DNA of 64,000 nt from NCBI GenBank assembly GCA_036784855.1, contig JAZDSV010000021.1, positions 154,001 to 218,000 of the forward strand, written 5' to 3'. A program made the translations under genes and the position numbers. Below the pieces are notes generated by a model, which was not told where the DNA came from, made no database searches, and saw nothing but the letters and a program-made list of their open reading frames with translations. The DNA comes from Aphelidium insulamus (lineage: Eukaryota > Aphelidiomycota > Aphelidea > Aphelidiaceae). Of the stretch, positions 55,029 to 64,000 are shown piece after piece (position 1 is the stretch's first letter; each line of letters begins with the position of its first letter).

Positions 55029-56712
55029 CTACTTGTGCTTTTGCCACGCCTTAACTTGACATGGACGGCCGCAGTACCACTCGTTGCGACAACGGCTGCA
55101 CCTCTGCACGGCAACTTGGCCGCATGAGCCACACCGAGGCTTGTCGGGAATAACATCCTCCAGTATATCGTAATCGTACACGGACGACATTCTATAGCTC
55201 AGTTAGTGGAATACTTTTTCGATACATAGCTTTGCATACGTGTTAATTAATCTCTCCCTGTTCTCCTTCGAGTCAGCCAGGACCGTTGCAAGCTGCCTCT
55301 CGGCAACATCTTTCCAGTTCTTGCCCGCAATGATGTCATCTCTCATATCCGTTACCTACATGTATCAGATCTTGTAATATAACAATACCATGTGGTATTT
55401 ACAAGTTCAATTTTGCAGCTCGAAGAAACAGACGACAGCTCGGTCTTGGTTTGCATCATACTAAGCTGTTCTAGCACGCGGAATAATTGGGTCAACATTG
55501 GTATTTGGTCCATCTTTTTGTCAGTAAGAAATGCGCGGATCTAGTGGATAAGGATGTTGGACTAAAAAAAAAATTCGGTCCTAGTGATAATTACCTTCAA
55601 AACTGTTTGCTGTCGCTGAGTGGTATACTCATAGCTTCGCTGGCACTCGGTATCGACCAGCAAATTGTACAGAGCGATCCAAATCTACCAATTATGTAAA
55701 CACACTAACGGCCTTGCCACAAGTCAAACGCACCTGTCCCTCGGTCTGACTAATTAGATCCTCACTACCACTCGGTATCGCGCTCCATGTGCCAGCGATG
55801 TACTCCATCCACTGTCCTGTTTTAGCTTCTCGCGCACGCCAGACCGCCTTCTCCAGCTGAACGCACAGCTGACAGATTATGTCATGCTTGACTAGGATGC
55901 GCTGTCGAACACACAGTGCCACATCCGTGATGCTATCCGTCAAGTAGCGCAGACAGGCGAGTGATTGAATTGCAGTGGAGAATTCCAGGTCAGCACACTG
56001 TTCGCGCAAGCGATCACTCGGCGACTGGTTCAAAAGGTCGTTCAACATCTTTTCCCGTGGAACCTTGTCCAGTTGAAGCGTCGGCGGTGCATGGAGCCCT
56101 TGCTGCCAAAAAATCAAAGTTATGCCATATGTATATATGTGGCCCATACCAGAGAGTTGAGGTAGATCGAGTTTACGCTGCGTCAGTCAACCAGGTCATG
56201 GCATTGTCACCCAGCTGCGAGACCAGATCCCGCATTATGCTTTGCAGCAGTTGCAACGCCGTCTGCTCTCCATACGCCATCATGTACGCGTTGTTTACAT
56301 TGGTGTCGGTGATGCGGGTGGTCGAGCTGCTGTTGCTGCCGCTGCTGCCGGCAGACGGCGCCAACATGTGCGGCACCAGCACGAACTGGCGCCACGCCTC
56401 GCTGACCAGCATCTCATGCAGCAGCACTACGGCCGGCCTCTCGCCATCGCAAGTGTCGGTGCCGAGCGCAGCCTCCGTGACATAGCAACTCTCGTTCCTG
56501 GCGGCGTGCTGGTGTGCCTGGTGTCCGAGACGTGTCAGTGTCGCAACGTGCTGCATCCAGCTGGTGGCATGAGTGTGCAATGTGGTGTGGGCCGCACATG
56601 TGTCTGCATACCGGGAGCTGCCCAGGTCCTCAATTGGCAGGCGCTTCAGGCTCACCACGGCGCGCGTCACATCGTCCAGCGACAGACAGGCGGTGGAAGC
56701 GGTGGCGGCCAT
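55029..56712 (-). CDS. ZMYND10: ZMYND10, dynein-arm assembly factor with MYND zinc finger
   Basis: The first exon (56712 down) has LKRLPIEDLGSSRYADTCA and VVLLHEMLVSEAWRQFVL, as in the ZMYND10 N-terminus. The second (about 55733-56105) has LEFSTAIQSLACLRYLTDSI and EKAVWRAREAKTGQWMEYI with TEGQVRL. The third (about 55240-55360) has AGKNWKDVAERQLATVL. The last exon begins near 55190 and carries the MYND finger CGSCGQVAVQRCSRCRNEWY followed by CGRPCQVKAWQKHK and a stop at 55029-55031. This arrangement matches human ZMYND10 along its length. ZMYND10 works in cytoplasmic pre-assembly of axonemal dynein arms, so the organism should make motile cilia. Exon borders between 55360 and 55730 are uncertain. 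Confidence 0.85.
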
Positions 56713-56737
56713 TGAATACTGTTAACCCACAATTTAT

Positions 56738-57238
56738 TTAATATTGATATTTATAAGCATTGTATGCGTTGACGACTTCAATGACGGTGTACCACAACAC
56801 TCCGTTAGACGCCACGAAAACCATAAAATGATAACAAGTTTCTTCTAACACTTGAGATGGCAGCAGTGCTGGGCGAGGTACCATCATTCGGAGACGTGCT
56901 TGCAACATGCGTAGCCGCTGCACCGCAGTAGATGCAGTGGGAGTGTCGGCAACTTGTAACTGCCCGTCACCGTGGTTGGGCGCCGCCGTGCCATCGATGA
57001 TATGATTATCATCAGTACTGTGAGAATCGGCGTCCACCGCTGAAGGTGCCGATGGAACAACACTCATTGGCGCCGGGCATGGCGCGTCAATCGCGTCAAA
57101 ATGTGGCAGCTGTGCCTCCAGATCGTTATCAGAATGGGCAGGAGACGGTACCAGTACTTCTCCTCCCACTGGAACCGCATGCCCCACATGCAGCGCTGCA
57201 ATGCAGCAAGCAATTACCATCGATGCAATTAAGTTCAT
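56738..57238 (-). CDS. Secreted protein of unknown function (166 aa)
   Basis: Single exon. MNLIASMVIACCIAALHVGHA is a clear signal peptide. The middle is acidic and Pro/Ser/Asp-rich (residues 25-100), followed by an Arg/Leu helix (AVQRLRMLQARLRMMVP). The C-terminus has a hydrophobic stretch (CYHFMVFVASNGVLWYTVIE) and an aromatic YNAYKYQY end. It could be a small membrane-anchored or secreted peptide precursor. I recognise no family. It lies 25 bp downstream of the ZMYND10 start region on the same strand, with the next unknown secreted gene 175 bp further. Confidence 0.55.
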   Translation of the reverse strand: MNLIASMVIACCIAALHVGHAVPVGGEVLVPSPAHSDNDLEAQLPHFDAIDAPCPAPMSVVPSAPSAVDADSHSTDDNHIIDGTAAPNHGDGQLQVADTPTASTAVQRLRMLQARLRMMVPRPALLPSQVLEETCYHFMVFVASNGVLWYTVIEVVNAYNAYKYQY

Positions 57239-57413
57239 TTTCTTGGCAGATATGGAAAAGCACGTGATGATCTCCTAATGGCCTCCTGGACATTACAATC
57301 AGTCGCCAACACTGCATTAAATTTTACTATATTGTTTGTTTGAACAAAGGATCATCATCGCATCAGGAGCAACATCCATCTCAACATCATCACCAGAATA
57401 TATAACCAACCAA

Positions 57414-58238
57414 CTATGAAGCAAACAGAGTTTTGGCATACGCCTGCAGAAATGGGCGCGTGTCCCCGCCGCGATACGCCGCCACTTGCGCGGCGAGTGT
57501 GTACGAATCAGGCACCTTGTCATAGCGGAGACGGTAGAGCTTTGTAATGTACTCACCTACTGCATGCGGATTGTAGAGCCCTTTTGCGCGGCACTTGCTG
57601 GGCAGATTCTTCCAGTAGCTGGCGGTGGAGCGGTACATGTGAATCAGGTCCACCACGCTGATGTCTCCATTGCGCAACTTGAGCAGCAGGTCGCAGTCAG
57701 TGCCGGCAGCAGGTACTGCAGCGGCAGTGCAATTACTCGTTGTCGTATTGAGTCCAAGCACATGCATTTTCACGTCCTTCAACACACCCCAGAACAGCTT
57801 GTCTGACTGGCCGTACAGAGATAAGATATTGCTGGCAACAGTCTTCAAGTCAGCGGCGGCTTGTTGAATCTTCTTGAGCGTGGCCGCATCGGGGTTCTTG
57901 CTGGTCAGCGAGCGAAAAATGGCGGTGCACGCCACGCCAAAACTGCCACCACGATCATTGTACTCTTTGCTGCATGTCTCGGTGATTGTCTCGTTCAATC
58001 CAAACTTGGTGCGGCCACCCCACTGGCAGGAGGGGTCCTTTTGCGGCAGCGGTTTCGAATACGGTTCAAAGAAACTGACCTGCTGGCCCGTAAGCATAAC
58101 GTAGCCAAAGTGCATGACCTCGGCATCGGTGGCCTTGCGACCCAGCATCACGCGAAACGACTCGTGGATGGGGCCGCCATAGAATGTGTACTTGCCATCG
58201 GTTACGGGGTTAATCGCTGACACTACAGCGGCGCACAT
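57414..58238 (-). CDS. Predicted secreted protein of unknown function (about 274 aa)
   Basis: Open frame to 57414 with stop TAG region after KTLFAS. The first in-frame ATG is at 58238 (MCAAVVSAINPVTDG). The hydrophobic codons just before it (LAVVLTAM) suggest that the signal peptide begins in an upstream exon. The mature part has TFYGGPIHESFRVMLGRKAT, VSFFEPYSKPLPQKDPSCQW, six or more cysteines and several N-glycosylation sites (NETIT, NTTTSN). It looks like an extracellular globular domain. I do not recognise the family. Confidence 0.6.
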   Translation of the reverse strand: MCAAVVSAINPVTDGKYTFYGGPIHESFRVMLGRKATDAEVMHFGYVMLTGQQVSFFEPYSKPLPQKDPSCQWGGRTKFGLNETITETCSKEYNDRGGSFGVACTAIFRSLTSKNPDAATLKKIQQAAADLKTVASNILSLYGQSDKLFWGVLKDVKMHVLGLNTTTSNCTAAAVPAAGTDCDLLLKLRNGDISVVDLIHMYRSTASYWKNLPSKCRAKGLYNPHAVGEYITKLYRLRYDKVPDSYTLAAQVAAYRGGDTRPFLQAYAKTLFAS

Positions 58239-58916
58239 GGCCGTCAACACCACTGCCAGCTCATTTCAATCTAATGTGTTCTTGTGGGTGATACGAAGTC
58301 ACGTGATTGACGGATTCTACGTTGGATCAGATGAGTGAACCCGCGAGAGAAACCAGTGCGACTGGGGCAAAGTGATGTTGGACAAATAAAACACTTTTAT
58401 ACGCATGAATAATGTTCAAATTATTGTTCATTATAACGGCAACATTCTCGCTTGCTGTCGTCCATGCGAGTGACTCTGTTACGCTGACTGGCAAACATCA
58501 TTGAACGGCTGGCTGTTGACATACATACACTCACGATATTCGAGGCTATCTGTGGCAGAAAATGGAGCGTAAAACGAAATATTAGATACTCGAGTCTCCA
58601 GCTGGACTCTGCTGCAGTACAAAGCTGCAGGCGCAGCAGCTGCGCAAGCTGGCGATGTAGCACATTCCCGACTAGAGAGACTTTCTTTTTTGGGATTAAA
58701 GCTTTCACATTAAAGTGAGTCAATTCCGCGCCGCGCGGCCAGTGCCAACAGCCGTCTCATGCGCCACAACGAAATAGAGTCGCCGCCACGGTTTCATGAC
58801 GCCGGGATGCCGTAGAAGCGCCAGTAGAGTGACATGTACGAAATTTAACCTTGGCCTGTTCTCATTGCTCCGGGTGCGTCTGCCGCTGGAGGCCGGCAAA
58901 CATCACAACGGCAAAA
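58239..58916. other. Intergenic region, possibly holding a small unassigned gene
   Basis: About 680 bp. On the minus strand near 58760 a short frame starts MRRLLALAARRGIDSL, which looks like a mitochondrial presequence, and a 100-codon frame lies at 58421-58723. I could not join them into a convincing gene, so none is called. Confidence 0.35.
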
Positions 58917-59169
58917 ATGGCGGCGGCAGCGGAGAAGTTACCACCATACAAAGTGCGTACAACAACATAAAAGACAGGATTTGTTGCCGTTGCCGTGAAG
59001 CAAGGTGTTTCTTGTACGGGAGGGATCGATAGTGCGGCCCCAGGCTTTACTGCGGCGGGCAACAAATGGATCAAGCAGGCGTGCCGAGCCAAGCTGCGGC
59101 CTACACCGCGAAGTGCTGCAGTGGTCAAACCCTGGCCATGTAGCGCTAAATAAAGAATATTTTGCGTAA
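58917..59169 (+). CDS. Small two-exon protein of unknown function (66 aa)
   Basis: Exon 1 58917-58952 (MAAAAEKLPPYK), intron 58953-59004 (GTGCGT...CAAG, 52 nt), exon 2 59005-59169 (VFLVREGSIVRPQALLRRAT...LNKEYFA). The frame is open throughout and intron length fits the window. A shorter intron would give another frame, so the model is uncertain. Basic residues suggest a mitochondrial or ribosome-associated peptide, but this is a guess. AATAAA overlaps the 3' end at about 59149. It lies directly before MSH1 on the same strand. Confidence 0.4.
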
Positions 59170-59201
59170 AGCTAACGAGTGCACATAAGTCTATTGCTGG
59201 A

Positions 59202-62200
59202 TTGTTGTTGCGGCGGCGGGCCGTGCGGCGGCGTTGGTGGCCAGTGCGGCGACGCGCTCTGAGCACCGCTGCTGCCGGCTCTGTCGCCTGCTGGAACCAC
59301 TCCTACGGGAAAGTTTGCAACGCGCTCACCACAATACTATTACATGGGCGTGGCAGGATACTGCACAACATGTGCTGGCAGCATGAGCAGATCGGGGACC
59401 AGGCAGCGCGATACACGCGCGCCACCTGGGGCTACATGGCGCGCGCGGGGAGACTTTTACGAATTCTACTTTGAGCAGGCGCGTGTGGCCTCGCACCACC
59501 TCGCCATGCGTATTGCCGTGCGACACTTGAAGCACAGCAGTAGCAGCGCCGGTGGCGGCGGTGACGCGATTCAGTTCTGCGGGTTCCCCAGCAGTCGTGT
59601 GCTGGACCATGTGCGCACATTGCTGACGGCCGGGCTCTCGGTGGCCAAACTGGAGCAGTATGAGCGGCGGCAGGCCAACGGGCAGACGGTCATGACGCGC
59701 CACGTGGACCGCATATTCACGCCTGGTACTCTAATTGAAGATGAGCTGCTGCAGACGTCAACTGGTGCTGCCGGTGGTGGTGGTGGCAATGATATTGATA
59801 AGGCGGCGCCATACACGTCTGGCGTGATGGCTGTGCGGTGCATTGAAACCTGTGCCGTCACCATCTCCACTGCTGGCCTAGGGTGGTCGCACATTGACCT
59901 GTGTTCCGGAGAGTTTCTCGTCGACACGTGCACCGGCTGGGGAAGACGTCGCTGGCTGCGCGGACCGACGCACAGAGCCGAGACCATGTGTACAAGCACA
60001 TTCTCCCCAGCGCTATGCCGTATGCTGCACTTTCCGCTGTCGAAATGTTGCTGGCCTACATCACAAAGACGCACACGTACAATTTGCCATTGCTGTCTCT
60101 GCCGCGCACGCACTCCCGCGATCGAATGTTGATGGACTTTGAGACACAGCAGTCGCTCGAGCTGGTTCGGCCGTGGCGCTCCTCCTCGTCCTGTACGTCC
60201 ACATCTAGTTTTATTGTATTTGCTGCTCACCCGAGCAGCACGGACAAGTCTGCTGAGCGTTTTGGATGGCACCAGCACTTCGCTGGGGCGCCAGGCACTC
60301 AGAGCGCGGATAAGTACGCACCATTATATTAGTATTATTATAATGCACCATGAATTGATGTTACAGGAGCACCATTCACGCGCGTGGAAACAATTAAACG
60401 GCACCAGGACTTGGTGGCGTTTTTTAGATCGCGCCCGGCAGCACTTCGACAAGCAAAAGACATTATGCGCACACAGTGCCGGATTGATATTCTGCGCAAC
60501 TTTCAAAAGCTGCGACTCAGTGGCGGAGGACTGTGGCATTTCGGGGCCATACATCAGTTTCTTGATGGGTGCCGTAAACTGTCTGCTGCGCTGTCGCCTG
60601 TGTCAGGCAGCTCAGACGAGGATTCAGTGGACCACAAGTTCCATGAATCGTTCCAGCAACTTTTTCCATCGGGGCTGTCGGTACCCGCCGATGCTATCGA
60701 CCTGCTGGAAAGTATTCTGCCGCCAGATTTTCTAGCGGGAGATCTGCTGCTAGCCGAGTTGCCAAAGCAACTGGACCGCCCCGGCATGATGCCCGTACAC
60801 ATCCACTCTGATCTGGAGACGATGCAGAGCCGTTTCGATTCCATGGAGGAGCGGACGGAAGCGGCTTGTGGAGCGGCTGCGCTCCAAGTACTTTTCCGAC
60901 TGCGGTGACGTGCTGCTGGAGTACCGCCGCCCACTGGGTGCGTACATTGAGGTGGCTGCGCCTGCCCAGTTCTTCTCGAAGCCGCCCACCGAGTGGTCCG
61001 AGTCGACGGAGCTTCAGCACTTGCAAACGCTGGCCTCCTCCGTCCGCGGTCCGCCCATGAGTCAAGGCATGAGCACCACAAATGGTCATCTGTCTGGAAT
61101 TGAAAATAATCTCGAAGCGCCCACTGCGACTGCGACCAAGCCCGCCAAAGCCAAACGAGTCTCATTTCGCAAAGTGCGATTCCGGCACGCCGAATGGACT
61201 CGGCTGCAGAGCGAACAGGCCGACTGCCACTCCGAGTTCATGCAGATTGAGCGCGAGGCATTCAAGCGCCTGTCACAACTGATGTTCGCCCACTACGACA
61301 CCGTGGCGATGCTGGCGCGAGTAGTGGGCGAGCTGGACGTTGCTGCTGGGCTCGCAATGGTTTCCATGCGGCATCGCGACGACCTCCTGCTGGCTGATGA
61401 TGGCGGCGACGAACCTCGACTGGAAGATGATGATAGTTTCTGGATCCGCCCAAACGTCGTGGATGAGCCCGTGCTCTCGATTCGAAATGGACGACATCCC
61501 GTGCTTGAGAAGGCGCTGTTTGCGAGGGCACGTACCTGCACCGGGAACGATTGCACACTGTCGTCGATGACGCCGCCATCTGGCAAAAGCCATGGCGACA
61601 CTGATGGACCGAAACCCTCGGCTTGCATAGTCACAGGACCGAATATGGGCGGGAAGAGCACTTATCTGCGCCAGAATGCACTGCTAATAATCATGGCTCA
61701 AATCGGCGCCTTTATTCCGGCAGATGCGGCAACCGTTGGCATTGTAGATCAGGTGTTTTCCCGGGTTGGCTCCTCCGACGATCTGGCCAATGATCAGTCG
61801 TCGTTCATGGTGGAAATGTCGGAGTCTGGTATGTCCATTGTTTATAATCAAAACAATTGGTCAGTATTATAATCAATTTTGGTAGCCAGGATACTTAAGG
61901 CGTCAACTCGACGCTCGTTTGTCATTATGGACGAGGTGGGAAGGGGCACCGGATCGCTGGACGGCTCAAGTCTGGCCTGGGCAATACTGCAACATTTGCA
62001 CAATACCGTGCAGTGCCGCACACTGTTTGCCACACACTTTCACGAGATCACGGATAGGGCGCTCGAGTGCAGCAGCATGCATCGTCTGCACATGTTGCGC
62101 ACCCTCATCCTGCTCAAGGGACAATTCAACGGCGACAACTATGATGGCGCTGCATCCCACACACAGGACGGCAGCATGTGGCAAGACGAGATTGTATTTA

Positions 62201-62380
62201 CGCACAAGGTTGTCCCCGGCGTGCAGCGGACCTCCTTTGGTATCCACGTAGCCAAACTGGCCGGTATGTCCCTGAATACATGTGTATCTTTTTATAAACC
62301 TACATATTGCAGGTATGCCAGAATCGGTTTTGCAAGAAGCATCACGAGTGTACAGACAAACATATGTTGCCTCAAAATAG
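59202..62380 (+). CDS. MSH1: Mitochondrial MutS homologue MSH1, with three frame breaks
   Basis: The 5' frame encodes an Arg-rich presequence-like stretch ([19 protein letters not shown]) without an [23 protein letters not shown] is the mismatch-binding domain in the MSH1 form, then [16 protein letters not shown]. Introns at about 60193-60238 and 60315-60366 are well defined. The ATPase has [19 protein letters not shown] (Walker A, about 61635), [20 protein letters not shown] (Walker B) and [10 protein letters not shown]. Two more introns lie near 61829-61887 and 62262-62312; stop TAG at 62378. Frame breaks at about 59452 (GGGG run), 59940 (GGGG run) and 60866 have no usable intron. Either the gene is decaying or the assembly has single-base errors. 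Confidence 0.8.
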
Positions 62381-62403
62381 AGTTGTAGTGTCATGTCAAA
62401 TTT

Positions 62404-62486
62404 ATATTTGGTGGTTATATGCTGTGGTTATATGCTTTGGTTATATGCTTTGGTTATATGCTTTGGTTATATGCTGTGGTTATATG
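62404..62486 (+). repeat. 13-bp minisatellite (TGGTTATATGCTK)n
   Basis: Six near-perfect 13-bp units, TGGTTATATGCTG or TGGTTATATGCTT, directly after the MSH1 stop codon. The next gene starts about 90 bp further. Confidence 0.85.
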
Positions 62487-62573
62487 CGGAGTATAGCATC
62501 GCTGAAGAAGTAAATAGAATAACATGCACTCCAAGCGGCGTAATAGCAGTAAGTGTCTGCACATTGATTAAAT

Positions 62574-64000
62574 ATGGACACGCGACCACGCGGGGAGTGG
62601 ACACTGGAAGACGACGCGCGCCTGCTGGAGCGTCTCATTGCCGAGGATGAAAAGAGGCGACAAGAGGCCAGCAAGGCGGCAGAAGCACAGGAGGCTCAAC
62701 GCCAGCGCATCAAGGAGGCTACGGTGCGGTGCGGGAATGCTTTCGATCGTCTCGCGCTGGCCAGCCGACGCCAATTCATCGCCACACCTGTTGCCGTCCC
62801 TACAGTGAGTACTCGAATTTCACCGCATTTTGTAGCTGTTGACCGTAATATCTGCAGGCAAAGACATCAAGGAGAAGGGATCTGCAGAAGAAGGTACCCC
62901 AACGACCCAAAGACCGGGATCCGGCTCGCCCCATGCCGCGCAACCGAGCAGAGCTTATAAAGACCGTGTCCACCATCATCAATGCGACAAAGCTGGCACG
63001 TATATACATTTATATCATTGTATTTTAAATTATATCGGTGCAGCCAGAGGTCCGTCCACTTCCACCATTGTATGGTCAGCCAAACTACACAGCTGGAGTC
63101 TGGCAGGCAGTCAGTGCGCCGTCTCCGTACTTGGATACCTCCCGCGGACCTGATAGCAATTCTGCCGTTGACGGCGCGCAGCCGAGCGCTGAAGTCCCGT
63201 TGAATACGTCCACGGCGGCAACCGACGCCACCAGACGAGCAGCCTCACAGCGCGGCTTAAGTATCCACGAGGATGTCCAACTCCACGAGGATGACTTTGA
63301 TGACGATGACGAAGAGGTCGACGACTTGTTTGCCGGCTTGCTCCCAGATGTGGACGACAGAATAGCGCAATTCAAACCTGCTGCCGATAGCACACCAGCC
63401 GTCGAGGAGGCGCGCATAAACAATAACAATACAGGAAAGGAACGTGGCGGCACGGTACTGAGCCAGCAGTCCAGTGTCGAGTCAACTGGCACATCACAGC
63501 GCCATCGGCCCGTGGGAGGTGTGCCCATATTCACCGACAACATGGCGTTGGAAGACCAGATTCGTGACCGGGCAAATTCGTGGCGCTCCCTGCGGTCTGC
63601 TACGCGGCCATTCGGCAGCTCTACAATTGACAATGATATTCTGCCCCCAGTTGCCGAAGCAGCGGTTGCAAATGAGGATGTTATTCAAAGAGCACCGGTG
63701 AATGAGGGTGCTGCAAATGCTGATCCGGTTTCAACCGCGGAATTTGCGAGAATTCTTCCATCGGTAGGCCAGTCTGTCAGCAGCCAGAAAGCACGAATGG
63801 CGCTCTTTGATGATGATGATGACGATGACGATGATGTGGACGATGCCACGGACAACCGCGGAGACACAAGGGCCGGGGCTGCGACGAGCATTGATGTCAC
63901 TGCCAAACAGACCATTGATCAAGTCAACATTGTTATTCCGCCGATAAGCTCTCTACAGCGACGACAAGATCCGACGAAACAGCTCACATCCTCTTCCAAC
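62574..64000 (+). CDS. WASHC2: WASH complex subunit 2 (WASHC2/FAM21)-like, 5' part, cut by window end
   Basis: ATG 62574 gives GEWTLEDDARLLERLI and IKEATVRCGNAFDRLALASR with QFI, matching the FAM21 head (W-S/T-L-x-x-D-A-x-L-L and the later NxFNDF/SNTQFI region). The intron 62803-62858 (GTGAGT...TGCAG) leads to a basic exon ending STIINATKLA. A second intron (GTATAT...CAGCCAG, about 62998-63048) leads to VRPLPPLYGQPNY, like the FAM21 RPLPxLxG block. The rest is long, acidic and disordered, with DDDFDDDDEEVDDLFAGL-type and ARMALFDDDDDDDD motifs typical of the FAM21 tail. FAM21 scaffolds WASH on endosomes and binds retromer. It fits functionally with Vps10 sorting, though the genes are 10 kb apart. 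Confidence 0.72.

Overview
This is a gene-dense nuclear window from a eukaryote, most likely an early-diverging, flagellated (zoosporic) fungus. Spliceosomal introns of about 44-103 nt with GTRNGT-like donors and YAG acceptors occur in most genes. PRM1, a fungal mating-fusion protein, and a fungal-style MSH1 point to Fungi. ZMYND10, a factor for assembling axonemal dynein arms, points to a motile cilium. A Crinkler/RHS-like NTPase-nuclease fits effector families known from chytrids. No species can be named from the sequence alone.

Layout. 0-5 kb: PAAF1-like WD40 protein (-), dual-specificity phosphatase (-), IAH1-type GDSL esterase (+). 5-15 kb: five related secreted, probably GPI-anchored proteins (+) interrupted by a Ctr copper transporter and an oligoribonuclease (both -). 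15-20 kb: an unknown ORF, then TrpE, TrpG-TrpC and TrpF on the same strand. Each Trp start codon overlaps the previous stop codon (ATGA, ATGCTGA), an operon-like arrangement in an intron-bearing genome. 20-33 kb: TIP30/Fmp52-like reductase, a broken ankyrin gene, a 138-bp tandem repeat leading into DIS3L2, SF3B4, the proteasome subunit Rpn9, an intact ankyrin gene, and a relic of a second DIS3L2.

33-44 kb: PRM1, a Crinkler/RHS-like gene with a decayed second copy, an EFM6/METTL21-like methyltransferase, a four-repeat Myb protein, a small unknown protein, and NOT2. 45-52 kb: a 2177-residue Vps10 receptor with three luminal modules instead of the usual fungal two. 52-64 kb: PRELI/Ups protein, BRF1, ZMYND10, two unknown predicted secreted proteins, a small unknown gene, a mitochondrial MSH1 with frame breaks, and the 5' part of a WASHC2/FAM21-like gene running off the end.

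The most notable observations are the three stop/start-overlapping tryptophan genes; the reciprocal decay of a duplicated ankyrin-DIS3L2 pair; the secreted-protein cluster whose promoters share TATA boxes and clustered TGAAAC/GTTTCA elements; and the triple-module Vps10. Exon limits given are my reading of splice sites and open frames; no alignment or transcript data were available.
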